Source: Campylobacterales bacterium (GTDB lineage Bacteria; Campylobacterota; Campylobacteria; Campylobacterales; Nitratiruptoraceae). From it: DNA of 42,159 nucleotides. A model generated the notes under the pieces. That model saw only the letters and a program-made list of their open reading frames with translations. It was not told where the DNA came from and did not search any database. Location: positions 1-42,159 of the forward strand of contig JAMONM010000042.1 of NCBI GenBank assembly GCA_027065825.1. The letters run 5' to 3'. Below, one piece after another: positions 23,905 to 32,445 of the stretch (positions are counted from its first letter, which is position 1; every line of letters begins with the position of its first letter). Position numbers and translations under genes: made by a program.

Positions 23905-25235
23905 TGGATCTAACACCTAAAGAGATAGTCAAATACTTAGATGAATACGTCATAGGCCAATACGAGGCCAAAAAAACGATCGCCGTCGCTCTTAGAAACA
24001 GATATAGACGAATGCGCTTGCCCAAAGAGATTCAGGAGGAGATAATACCCAAAAATATCCTTATGATAGGCTCCACCGGGGTGGGTAAAACGGAAATAGC
24101 AAGACGCCTAGCGAAAGCTTTCGATCTGCCATTTATCAAGGTTGAAGCCAGCAAATATACCGAAGTCGGCTTCGTGGGGCGCGACGTTGAATCTATGGTT
24201 AGAGACCTGGTCGCCGCTTCGATAGCGTTGGTCAAGGAACGTCACAAGGAGAAAAACAAAGATACCATAGAAGATTACGTTACCAAAAAGATTCTCGAAA
24301 AGATTCTACCTCCCCTGCCCCAAATGGCCAGCGAATCCAAAAAGGCGGAATATGATAAAAGTTTTCAGAAAATGAGACAAAAACTGATAAAGGGCGAACT
24401 CGACGATCTGAAAATAGAGATAGAAATTCCAAAAACGGGACTTAGTTTCGAAGACAACTCGCTTCCCCCGGAAATCGCCAGGGCGCAGGAGTCGATTGCG
24501 AAAATTTTTACAATCGGTCTAAACAAAGAGGGAATCAAAAAGGAAGTTACAGTCAAAGAGGCCAAAGAGATCCTCAAAAACGAAGCGAGCGAAAAGCTGC
24601 TAGATATGGAGCAGATAAAGCTGGAAGCGCTGAAAAAGGCCGAAAACGAAGGAATAATATTTATCGACGAAATAGACAAAATCGCAGTCTCTTCGTCCGC
24701 ACAGGGAAGGCAGGACCCCAGCAAAGAAGGCGTACAAAGAGATCTGTTGCCTATTGTGGAAGGCAGTAGCGTAAATACCAAATGGGGAACCGTAAAAACA
24801 GACCATATACTGTTCATAGCCGCCGGAGCTTTTCATGTTAGCAAACCGAGCGATCTGATTCCGGAGCTGCAGGGCAGATTTCCTCTGAGAGTTGAACTGG
24901 ATTCGTTAAACGAAGAGACTCTGTACAAAATTCTGACTCAGCCGAAAAATTCGCTGATAAAACAGTATCAGGCCCTGTTGGGGGTAGAGGGAGTAGAGCT
25001 CGAGTTTACCGAAGAGGCGCTGAAAAAAATCGCCTCTTATGCTTTTGAAGCAAATAGCAAAATGGAAGACATAGGCGCCAGAAGGCTCCATACCATAATA
25101 GAAAATCTTTTGGAGGATATCAGCTTCAACGCCGAAGATTACAAAGGAGAAAAAGTAACAGTTACCGTTGAGTATGTGGACGAAAAATTAAAAGATATCG
25201 TAACCGACGAAGACACGGCGAGGTATATTCTGTGA
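23904..25235 (+). CDS. hslU: HslU ATPase (ClpY) unfoldase
   Basis: A 443-residue AAA+ ATPase. Walker A GSTGVGKT is at 56-63, the I-domain follows, and Walker B IIFIDEIDK and the sensor blocks are in the C-terminal half; the protein ends with RYIL, the C-terminal tail that activates HslV. It unfolds substrates and feeds them into HslV. The ATG overlaps the hslV stop by one base, and its TGA overlaps the era GTG. Confidence 0.95.
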   Translation: MDLTPKEIVKYLDEYVIGQYEAKKTIAVALRNRYRRMRLPKEIQEEIIPKNILMIGSTGVGKTEIARRLAKAFDLPFIKVEASKYTEVGFVGRDVESMVRDLVAASIALVKERHKEKNKDTIEDYVTKKILEKILPPLPQMASESKKAEYDKSFQKMRQKLIKGELDDLKIEIEIPKTGLSFEDNSLPPEIARAQESIAKIFTIGLNKEGIKKEVTVKEAKEILKNEASEKLLDMEQIKLEALKKAENEGIIFIDEIDKIAVSSSAQGRQDPSKEGVQRDLLPIVEGSSVNTKWGTVKTDHILFIAAGAFHVSKPSDLIPELQGRFPLRVELDSLNEETLYKILTQPKNSLIKQYQALLGVEGVELEFTEEALKKIASYAFEANSKMEDIGARRLHTIIENLLEDISFNAEDYKGEKVTVTVEYVDEKLKDIVTDEDTARYIL

Positions 25236-26110
25236 ACAGATCCGGATTCGTAGCCGTAGTCGGCAGGCCTAACGCGGGCAAAAGTACCCTTTTGAACTGG
25301 CTGGTCGGCGAAAAGTTGGCTATGGTGTCACACAAGGCGCAGGCCACCAGAAAGAGGATGAACATAATCGTAATGCACGAAGAGAATCAGATTATATTCG
25401 TGGACACTCCGGGCCTTCACGAAAAAGAGCGCCTTTTGAACAGATTCATGATGGAAGAGGCGCTAAAGGCGATGGGAGATTGCGATCTGATCCTTTTTCT
25501 CTCGCCGGTAACCGACTCTGTCAAACATTACGAAAAGTTTCTGGAGCTGTCTAAAAACAGACCCCACATAGTGGTTTTGACCAAAATAGACAGAGTCACA
25601 AACGAAAAGCTGCTAAAAAAAATGGAGGAGTTTAAAAGATATCAGGATAGGTTTTTGGAACTGATACCGGTATCGGTAAAAAAAGATTTAGGAAAAAAAG
25701 AGCTCCTAGACTCTATAGTCAAATATCTACCTTCTCATCCTTACTACTACGATCCGGAACTTTTGACGACCGACAATATTCGCGATATATACAAAGAGCT
25801 TATTCGAGAAGCGCTTTTTGAGAATCTCAGCGAAGAGATCCCCTATGAAAGCGACGTGCTGATCGAGAAGATAGAGGAAAAAGAAAATTCGGACCTCGTT
25901 TATGCGATGATTATAGTGGAAAAACCCTCTCAAAAAGGGATAGTGATCGGCAAAAAAGGGAGCACTCTAAAACGGATCGGAACTAGTGCCAGAATTAAAA
26001 TGGAGCACTTTAGCGGTAAAAAGATCTATCTAGAACTGTTCGTCGTCGTTAAAAAAGGGTGGACGAAAGATAAAAAATCGATGGAAGAGCTGGGCTACGA
26101 TATAAGATAA
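25232..26110 (+). CDS. era: GTPase Era
   Basis: A 292-residue GTPase with G1 GRPNAGKS (11-18), G3 DTPGLHE, G4 TKID, and a C-terminal KH RNA-binding domain with the GKKGSTLKRIG loop. Era binds the 3' end of 16S rRNA and helps 30S maturation. It starts with GTG that overlaps the hslU stop (GTGA), so the start is well supported. It ends the conserved argG-era run. No obvious terminator follows. Confidence 0.95.
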   Translation: MNRSGFVAVVGRPNAGKSTLLNWLVGEKLAMVSHKAQATRKRMNIIVMHEENQIIFVDTPGLHEKERLLNRFMMEEALKAMGDCDLILFLSPVTDSVKHYEKFLELSKNRPHIVVLTKIDRVTNEKLLKKMEEFKRYQDRFLELIPVSVKKDLGKKELLDSIVKYLPSHPYYYDPELLTTDNIRDIYKELIREALFENLSEEIPYESDVLIEKIEEKENSDLVYAMIIVEKPSQKGIVIGKKGSTLKRIGTSARIKMEHFSGKKIYLELFVVVKKGWTKDKKSMEELGYDIR

Positions 26111-26165
26111 AAAAATCTTTCCAACTTCCGATAATGTCAAAAAGATGCCCCTAAATAGGCTGAAG

Positions 26166-26180
26166 TTGTGAATGTCACAA
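26166..26180. promoter_or_regulatory. Palindromic operator candidate 1 upstream of the pilus operon
   Basis: TTGTGA-ATG-TCACAA, a perfect 6-base inverted repeat with a 3-base centre. The right half, TGTCACAAAA, recurs at 26221-26230. The arms look like CRP/FNR-type half-sites (TGTGA/TCACA), but the spacing is 3, not 6. It lies about 23 bases before a weak TAAAAT -10 at 26203-26208. Confidence 0.4.
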
Positions 26181-26219
26181 AAAAATTTAAGCTTTCATAA
26201 GCTAAAATAGACGTTAAAT

Positions 26220-26228
26220 TTGTCACAA
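26220..26228. promoter_or_regulatory. Palindromic operator candidate 2 upstream of the pilus operon
   Basis: TTGTCACAA, a 9-base palindrome containing the same TGTCACAAAA string as the site at 26166-26180; the two copies are exactly 48 bases apart and flank the putative -10. This spacing would suit a regulator bound on both sides of the promoter. It was not seen elsewhere in the window by eye. Confidence 0.4.
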
Positions 26229-26255
26229 AATAAAAATGCCACGATAGGATTTTTT

Positions 26256-27782
26256 ATGAAAAAGAAAAATTTTAAAAGTATTGTTTCTATAAATCCCTAT
26301 TCGAAAAGCGTTTTTGAAAACAGAGACAGCAAACTAAAAAGAGCCCAAAGCCTTAAATTCAGTAAAAACAGTTACTACATCTCCTTTTTGGCTACCAAAA
26401 ACTTTATCGTTTCCGAAATCAATATCAGCAAAAACATTCCGAACGAGGATCTAAGAGACGCGATCGAGATAAAGGCGTACGAAGAGTTGGGTCTGGATCA
26501 GACTATCGAATACAAAATAGAGTTTTTAGAAATCCCGACGCTTCCTACCGACAAAGAGAGAAAATTCTTCATTTTCGTGGCCGATCCCTCTTCAATAGAG
26601 GAGGATTTCTCTGAAACGGTCGACAAAATAAAATATATAGACGCGATTTTGCCCTCGCCTCTTCTTTTTTCGTATCTGTATAAAAACGAGATCGTCGACT
26701 CTACCGGCGTTCACGCATACATATACTTTCAGCAGGAAGACGCGTTTTTGGCTCTTTATAACGAAGGCAGATATATCTATTCCAAATCCTTGAAATACTC
26801 TTTTAACGATATGAGCGAAAGATTTAGCGAACTTCTCGGCGAAAGAGTCGATGAGAGCGAATTCGCCAAACTTTTGGCGCAAGAGGGCCTTAGAACTTCC
26901 AACTTCGAATACCAGCAGCATCTGATGAAGCTCTTTAGCGAAATTTTTATGCATATAAACGACGTTTTAATCTACGCTAAGAGAGCCAACGATATAGACA
27001 AAATCGACAAAGTTTTCATAAGTAGCGAATTCGGTCATATTTCCGGTATCGACGAATATGCGCAAACGTATCTGGGACTAACGGCTCTGGATTTTTCATT
27101 CGATTACGGATTTTTGAGCGAAGAACCATTTATCGAAGATATACACTATCTGCTTCAGCTGGCGGCAATATCTATGATAGAGGATGAAGAGGAGGATATA
27201 CCCAATTTCACTCTGTTTAAACGCCCTCCTCCAGTTTGGCAAAGACCCAGCGGCAGACTTGTGGCGGTAACGGCTGCGAGTCTGCTTTTGGCCTTTGCCT
27301 ATCCTATCTATAACACCGCCTACTACTATAAGCTTAAATACGATATACACGTTCTCAATAAAGAGTACGAAAAGCTGCACCCGGAAAGAGTCAGGCTGGA
27401 AACTGCCCTCAACGATCTAAGAAACAAGAAAAAGAGCGTTTTGGCCAAAATCGACAAAGAGAAAGAGGTCTTCCAAAAGAGAATGAAGATCCTAAACTCT
27501 ATATACGACAAAAAGGTCAACTATCCGATGAAAGGCAAAATCATTTCCGAACTCTCTCAGGATCTTTTGAGATACAAGGTTCAAACTTCCTCCATAAAGA
27601 GCGAAGAGAACGTGATGGTTTGGAATCTGCTCTCTGCGGACGAAAAGAGAATAACGGATTTTATCAAATTCATTTCTTCAAAAAAAGGTGACAAGTTTCA
27701 TATAGAGACCAATAGAATCGAAAAGGACAGCAACTCTACAAAAGAGAGATACGTAAGTTCAGTCAAGGTGGTTATAAAATGA
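26256..27782 (+). CDS. PilM-PilN-like fusion protein of the pilus/T2S operon
   Basis: The ATG at 26256 is chosen over an upstream TTG (26220) because of an AGGAT site and because the TTG lies in the repeat. The 508-residue protein has an N-terminal part (about 1-330) with the repeating beta-strand/helix layout of PilM/GspL actin-like domains, then a membrane helix near 340-360 (RLVAVTAASLLLAFAYPIY) and a coiled coil plus C-terminal alpha/beta domain of PilN type. In MSHA and type IV pili these are separate MshI/PilM and PilN proteins; here they seem fused. It would form the inner-membrane alignment platform with the PilO-like protein next to it. Domain reading is by eye. Confidence 0.6.
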   Translation: MKKKNFKSIVSINPYSKSVFENRDSKLKRAQSLKFSKNSYYISFLATKNFIVSEINISKNIPNEDLRDAIEIKAYEELGLDQTIEYKIEFLEIPTLPTDKERKFFIFVADPSSIEEDFSETVDKIKYIDAILPSPLLFSYLYKNEIVDSTGVHAYIYFQQEDAFLALYNEGRYIYSKSLKYSFNDMSERFSELLGERVDESEFAKLLAQEGLRTSNFEYQQHLMKLFSEIFMHINDVLIYAKRANDIDKIDKVFISSEFGHISGIDEYAQTYLGLTALDFSFDYGFLSEEPFIEDIHYLLQLAAISMIEDEEEDIPNFTLFKRPPPVWQRPSGRLVAVTAASLLLAFAYPIYNTAYYYKLKYDIHVLNKEYEKLHPERVRLETALNDLRNKKKSVLAKIDKEKEVFQKRMKILNSIYDKKVNYPMKGKIISELSQDLLRYKVQTSSIKSEENVMVWNLLSADEKRITDFIKFISSKKGDKFHIETNRIEKDSNSTKERYVSSVKVVIK

Positions 27783-28420
27783 GAAAAAAGAGCTTGATGG
27801 AAAAAATCGACGAGTTTATGCTCTCTAAAAAGAGCAGTGAGCAAAATATCATATATCTATCCATTTTTCTGGTGTTTTTCGTACTTTCGTATCAATATCT
27901 GTTTCCTTATACCGAAAAAATGTTAAAACAGGCCGAGGGAGAAAAGAAAAACATACAGGCGAAAATAAACGACGACAAGAACTTTATAGCCTCGATTACC
28001 GTCAACGGCGACAAAGAGTTCTTTTTGAAAGAGCTAAGAAGAGAGATCGAGACTCTAAAACAGAAGTTCGAAAACGTAAAACATAAAAACGACTATTTGG
28101 ACTTTCAGATACATACTCTTTCCAATCTACTATATAATGAAAAGAACTGGGCCAAGTTCTTGGATTCCATCGCGGCCAAGGCCAAAAAAAGCGGCGTGGA
28201 TATCGATTTTATCAGTAACGAATTCGTAAAAAACAGCAACAGTTTCGGCCACGTTTTAGAGATTGAAATCGGTTGCAACGGAGAGTTCAAAAACATCATC
28301 TCCTTCATCAACTCGATAGAGCAAAGCGAACTGGTTGTGGATATCTACGGGATGGATCTGACTTCCAAAGCCAATATACAAACAAATCTAAAGGTTTCGG
28401 TATGGGGAATAAACTACTGA
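27779..28420 (+). CDS. PilO/MshJ-like inner-membrane protein
   Basis: A 213-residue protein with a short cytoplasmic start, one membrane helix near 24-44 (IIYLSIFLVFFVLSYQYLF), a coiled coil to about 115, and a C-terminal ferredoxin-like alpha/beta domain (…VLEIEIGCNGEFKNIISFINSIEQSELVVDIYG), the layout of PilO/MshJ/GspM proteins. It pairs with the PilN-like part of the preceding protein. The start overlaps that gene by 4 bases (ATGA) and the end overlaps the next by 19. Confidence 0.75.
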   Translation: MRKKSLMEKIDEFMLSKKSSEQNIIYLSIFLVFFVLSYQYLFPYTEKMLKQAEGEKKNIQAKINDDKNFIASITVNGDKEFFLKELRREIETLKQKFENVKHKNDYLDFQIHTLSNLLYNEKNWAKFLDSIAAKAKKSGVDIDFISNEFVKNSNSFGHVLEIEIGCNGEFKNIISFINSIEQSELVVDIYGMDLTSKANIQTNLKVSVWGINY

Positions 28421-28818
28421 TTTTAGTCGTCGCCGCGAGCGTCATATGCGGTTTTGCCTTCGCGCAGAGCGATCCGGAACTGCAAAAAATAGATACTCTT
28501 ATTGAAAAAATCAAGATAAAACGGGTCGGCATCTCAAACGACGAGATAAAAAAACTCAAAGATCCTTTTTATTACGACAAAGAGTTTAGAACGGAGAGAT
28601 TGAAAAAGATCAGAAAACGGGGCAGATATTACAGACTCTACGCGGTCTTTAACGACAAAGCAAAAATCAACGGGAAATGGTACAAAAAGGGATCGAAAAT
28701 CGGACCCTACAGATTAGCCAAAATTTGCGGCAACTGTGTCAAACTGGTCAGCCCAAAACGAGTTTTGACCCTATATATTCCCAAAAAAAGCAAAAAAATC
28801 AAAATCATAGGAAAATGA
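28402..28818 (+). CDS. PilP/CtsR-like exported protein
   Basis: A 138-residue protein whose frame is open further upstream, but the ATG at 28402 starts a clean signal peptide (LLILVVAASVICGFAFA). The C-terminal part, KWYKKGSKIGPYRLAKICGN-type (GKWY..G..IG.Y.LA.I....V.L), looks like the small beta domain of PilP/GspC lipoproteins that touches the secretin. It contains two cysteines in KICGNC. It starts 19 bases inside the upstream gene. In Campylobacter the comparable gene of the competence cluster is ctsR; that link is by position and not by a diagnostic motif. Confidence 0.65.
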   Translation: MGNKLLILVVAASVICGFAFAQSDPELQKIDTLIEKIKIKRVGISNDEIKKLKDPFYYDKEFRTERLKKIRKRGRYYRLYAVFNDKAKINGKWYKKGSKIGPYRLAKICGNCVKLVSPKRVLTLYIPKKSKKIKIIGK

Positions 28819-28834
28819 AACGGAGGCCATGATA

Positions 28835-30289
28835 ATGTATGCTATAAAAAGTAAAACGGTAAAATTTATAGGCGCCATCGCTCTGGCGTCCTCTCTCTCC
28901 TATGCCAACAGCTGCGAAATGCAGATATTTAACATATCGACCGCTCCCGGTACGAAAATCAGCGAGTTTATCGATCAGCTGGGAGACGAATGTCAACTTA
29001 GCGTTATTATCAAAGACGACGAGGCCAAAAAGATTCTCAAAAAGAGACTAAACAAACTCAATCTCAAAAACGCCACTTTAGAGGACGTTCTGGATCTAAT
29101 TCTTGTCGAAAACGATCTTTCTTACGAGCTTGACGGAAATATTTTGAAGATCTCCTATTTGATAACAAAAACGTTTCACATAGACTATCTCACAACAAAA
29201 AGAAGCAGCGAAGCCACCACCGACGCCTCCGTTGACGTAGGGGCTCAGAGCACCACAGGCGGCGGAAGCAGACGACAAACAAGAGACGTTAACAAAATAG
29301 AGTCCAAGGACGAATTCGATTTTTGGAAAAACACCAAAGAGGAGATAATGAATATTATCAACAGGCCGGGAGACAGTTACAAGGCGCCCGAACCCATAGT
29401 CAATCCCGAAGCCGGTCTTATTACCGTAACGGCTACCCTGCCTCAGATAGAAAGAGTCGAAAAATATCTCCAAAGAGTAGAAGAGCGACTCCACAAGGAA
29501 GTACTGATTGACGTAACTATTTTGGCGGTTCAGTTAGACGACTCGTTTACCAAAGGAATAAATTGGAATGAGTTTTTGATTAATTTTAACAATACTGCAA
29601 ATTATACAAGTAGTGGAATTGGTAACGGCTTTTTCAATCTTGAAACTTCCTCAAGTGCAACAACCCTTTTTAGTGCGGCTTTTTCCATGCAGGGAATACT
29701 GGATTTTCTCGAAACCAAAGGCGACGTAACCGTTTTGTCCAGCCCAAAGGTGATGACGCTAAACAACCAGCCGGCACTGATTACTGTCGGAAATACCTAT
29801 AATTACAACGTTCCGACAACCATAACGATCACGCAAACCGGTAATTTGGGTACTCAAAGCTATACTCCATCTTCGATATTCGTAGGAATACTGTTAAACA
29901 TAACGCCGGAGATTACGAAAGATGATCATATACTGCTTAGAATAAACCCATCCGTCTCCGAGCTGGTCGATCCGACTCAGCTCCAGCTACAAGACGGTCA
30001 GAGATTTAGAGAGATAGCGCCGGATACGAAAGAGAAAAAGATCTCCTCCGTGGTCAAGGTAAAAGACGGTGAGACGATCGTTATGGGAGGTTTGATTACG
30101 AACACCAAAAACCTTTCGGTAAACGGAGTACCGGTTTTAAAAGATCTGCCGATTTTAGGGTACGCTTTTAAAAGCGAAAAAAAGATCGATTCGACTCTGG
30201 AACTCGTATTTATAATCAAGCCAAAAATCATAAAACATCACAGTGGGCCGGCTTCACTTAAAGATTTAGGGTATAACTCGTTAAAATAA
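28835..30289 (+). CDS. Secretin (MshL/PilQ/CtsD-like)
   Basis: The second ATG at 28835 fits the CGGAGG site (28821-28826) better than the ATG at 28829, which lies only 2 bases from it. The 484-residue product has a signal peptide ending about YAN, an STN-like N-domain, N-domains with LITVTATLPQIERVEKYL, and a C-terminal secretin domain with DVTILAVQL, VTVLSSPKVMTLNNQPA, VGILLNITPEI and GETIVMGGLI blocks. It forms the outer-membrane gate. A stretch near 29567-29700 is AT-rich and serine/asparagine-rich compared with the rest. It is the equivalent of CtsD in the Campylobacter competence system. Confidence 0.88.
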   Translation: MYAIKSKTVKFIGAIALASSLSYANSCEMQIFNISTAPGTKISEFIDQLGDECQLSVIIKDDEAKKILKKRLNKLNLKNATLEDVLDLILVENDLSYELDGNILKISYLITKTFHIDYLTTKRSSEATTDASVDVGAQSTTGGGSRRQTRDVNKIESKDEFDFWKNTKEEIMNIINRPGDSYKAPEPIVNPEAGLITVTATLPQIERVEKYLQRVEERLHKEVLIDVTILAVQLDDSFTKGINWNEFLINFNNTANYTSSGIGNGFFNLETSSSATTLFSAAFSMQGILDFLETKGDVTVLSSPKVMTLNNQPALITVGNTYNYNVPTTITITQTGNLGTQSYTPSSIFVGILLNITPEITKDDHILLRINPSVSELVDPTQLQLQDGQRFREIAPDTKEKKISSVVKVKDGETIVMGGLITNTKNLSVNGVPVLKDLPILGYAFKSEKKIDSTLELVFIIKPKIIKHHSGPASLKDLGYNSLK

Positions 30290-31098
30290 TGGAGAAGACG
30301 AGCGTTTACTCTACGGCAAAAGAGTGTTTCGTAGACACGGAAGATGCCAAAAACTTTATAGGTCTGGATCAGTCGATCTATTTTTTGGAAAAATTAAAAG
30401 AGACGGTCAAAAAGCCGTTGAAAATGATACTGCTTTACGGAGAGCCTGGGATCGGCAAAAGTATCTTGTTAAACAGGCTATATATGGAGCTATCCAAAAA
30501 CAATCCCAACGTCCATCTGATAGCCAGCCCTATTCTAGACGAAAACAATTTTATCAAGGCTCTCAACAGAAAGATTTTTTTTGACGAAGAGGATCCGGAT
30601 TTCGGCAAGTTTATAGACAAGATCAACGAGCATCTTTCCTTTAACTCCACTTTGATTCTTTTGGACGAAGCTCAGCTTTACAGCGACTCACAGATGGAAA
30701 AAATCAGGATTTTGTCCGATACGAGAAAGATCAAATTTGTAGTATCGCTGCATAAAACGGAGCAGGAGGATTTAATAGCCAAAGGCCATTTTCAGACCAG
30801 AATATGGGAAACGATCGAATTGAGACCCCCTAACGCTTCGGAGCTGGAAACCTATATCAAAAAGAAACTTTTAAACAGAAACCTCTTTTCTCTGGCCAAT
30901 CAGTTCGATAAAAAAACGGTCAAATTCATCCATTCGATGACAAAGGGAAACTACAGAGAGACAAACAAATATATGTACTCGCTTTTTGAGATATACGAAT
31001 ATTACGAAAGGCACAGGCCCAGTTTGATAAACTTTTCGAAGATTTCGAAAAAAATTCTAGAAATGGCCGCTATCAAGGTAGGTTATATAGATGTATGA
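30289..31098 (+). CDS. MshM/ExeA-type AAA ATPase (CtsP-like)
   Basis: A 269-residue P-loop ATPase with Walker A GEPGIGKS at 51-58 and Walker B TLILLDEAQ near 117-125, matching the ExeA/MshM family that helps secretin assembly. No clear C-terminal peptidoglycan-binding domain is present, so it is the shorter MshM form. It starts on the last base of the secretin stop (TAATG overlap). It corresponds in position to CtsP, the peripheral ATPase of the Campylobacter competence cluster. Confidence 0.82.
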   Translation: MEKTSVYSTAKECFVDTEDAKNFIGLDQSIYFLEKLKETVKKPLKMILLYGEPGIGKSILLNRLYMELSKNNPNVHLIASPILDENNFIKALNRKIFFDEEDPDFGKFIDKINEHLSFNSTLILLDEAQLYSDSQMEKIRILSDTRKIKFVVSLHKTEQEDLIAKGHFQTRIWETIELRPPNASELETYIKKKLLNRNLFSLANQFDKKTVKFIHSMTKGNYRETNKYMYSLFEIYEYYERHRPSLINFSKISKKILEMAAIKVGYIDV

Positions 31099-31885
31099 AA
31101 TAGAAGAGCTAGAGCGAAAATGGCGCAAGTATAAAAGAAAGCGTCTGCTGAGTCTGTTTTTGAAAATCGTTTTGACGGTTCCTTTTTTAGTGGTAGGAGT
31201 GTTTTTTTATCTACGATATGAGCCTCTAACCGGCGAAGAGAGCAAAGAGAACGCGTCAATAACGGCTGCGGCTCCAACAAAAGAAATTTCAAAGAGCGAT
31301 CAAAAAGTGATCGAAAAAAGTATCCACAAAACTCCTAAAACCGAAAAAATCGAGAGCGACTCAATCCAGATGGAGCCTCAAAAGACGCCAAAAGAGGTGG
31401 TATTAAAGCCCTCCATGGACTTTTTGAACAATCTTGAGGAGTACAAAAAGCTCTCGGAACCTAAACAAAAGAGAGTCGAAAACAGGCCAAAGCCAAAAAA
31501 ACAGGAGACTCTCGTTAAAGAGACAAAAAGCTCTTTGGAAAAAAAGAACAAAAATGTGATTAAAATTAGCAAAAGCGAAAGCGAACAGGACGTTTTAAAG
31601 ACCCTCGAAAAGAGATTTAACAAAAACAAAGACCCAAAAACGGCTCTGTTTCTTTCCAAAGCCTACTATAATAAAAAAGACTACGTTAAAGCTCTAAAAT
31701 GGGCCATAATCGCAAACGATCTTGATAGCTCCAACCCGCAAAGCTGGATACTTTTTGCAAAATCGAGCGTAAAACTGGGCAAAAAAGAGCAGGCCGTCAA
31801 AGCGCTGGAGACCTTTTTGAGAACCAACGACAATATCGAAATCAAAGAGGTACTCTACTCCATCAGACGCGGAGAGCTAAAATGA
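31091..31885 (+). CDS. MshN-like membrane protein with TPR-like C-terminus
   Basis: A 264-residue bitopic protein: basic N-terminus, one membrane helix at about 18-42 (LFLKIVLTVPFLVVGVFFYLRY), a long lysine- and glutamate-rich linker, then about 80 residues of TPR-like helices (ALFLSKAYYNKKDYVKALKW…DSSNPQSWILFAKSSVKLGKKEQA). This architecture is that of MshN/PilF-type pilus proteins and sits at the same place in MSHA operons, after the MshM ATPase. It overlaps that gene by 8 bases and the next by 4. Confidence 0.7.
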   Translation: MYEIEELERKWRKYKRKRLLSLFLKIVLTVPFLVVGVFFYLRYEPLTGEESKENASITAAAPTKEISKSDQKVIEKSIHKTPKTEKIESDSIQMEPQKTPKEVVLKPSMDFLNNLEEYKKLSEPKQKRVENRPKPKKQETLVKETKSSLEKKNKNVIKISKSESEQDVLKTLEKRFNKNKDPKTALFLSKAYYNKKDYVKALKWAIIANDLDSSNPQSWILFAKSSVKLGKKEQAVKALETFLRTNDNIEIKEVLYSIRRGELK

Positions 31886-32439
31886 GAAGATATCTGTTTA
31901 TTCTTATTCTTGCGGTCGGTTCGCTCGCAGCAAAAAAGATAACTATCGCCGATATTATCGATTACTACGAAAAGGGAGAGTATAAAAAAGCCTGCCTTTA
32001 CGGCATAAAAATTTTTAACAGTTTCAAAAACAACGAAGATCTCGTAGCCATGTACGCTATTTCCTGTATGAAATCGGACTATATAGACAGGCTCGCCGTA
32101 CCTGCCGTAATTTTAAAAAACTCTCCCCAGGCCAGAGCCAACGCGGCCTATTTCGCGACAATCGTAGCACAAAAAAAACTGCTGTTTCACGCGCTTTTTG
32201 ACAACGTAGATCTGAGCGATCTAAATTTTCCCAAAACCGACCATATAATCTCAAAGGTATTTGAGCTTTATTGTCGTAAAAAATATAAAAAATTCGACGA
32301 TAATCTCTATATATTCAAAGATCCCAAAGAGCCGGACGTGAGTTATGAAGTGAAATTGATCAGAGATGAAAAACCGGTTAAAATTATTGTTTTAAAGCTC
32401 AAAAAGGGTAAAATAGTTCAAACACACAAATATTGGTAG
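31882..32439 (+). CDS. Small exported protein of the pilus operon, unknown
   Basis: A 185-residue protein with a short signal peptide (MRRYLFILILAVGSLAA) and a helical body, IIDYYEKGEYKKACLYGIKIF…, that resembles TPR-like repeats, followed by a beta-rich end (KPVKIIVLKLKKGKIVQ). I do not recognise a family. The ATG overlaps the previous stop by 4 bases (ATGA), so it is a genuine member of the operon; a role in pilus or secretin assembly in the periplasm is an inference from position. Confidence 0.6.
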   Translation: MRRYLFILILAVGSLAAKKITIADIIDYYEKGEYKKACLYGIKIFNSFKNNEDLVAMYAISCMKSDYIDRLAVPAVILKNSPQARANAAYFATIVAQKKLLFHALFDNVDLSDLNFPKTDHIISKVFELYCRKKYKKFDDNLYIFKDPKEPDVSYEVKLIRDEKPVKIIVLKLKKGKIVQTHKYW

Positions 32440-32445
32440 GATCCT

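Noticed and set aside
24365-24817. 150-residue ORF on the minus strand
   Set aside because: Antisense to hslU and serine-rich, as expected from its complement; a shadow of the real gene.
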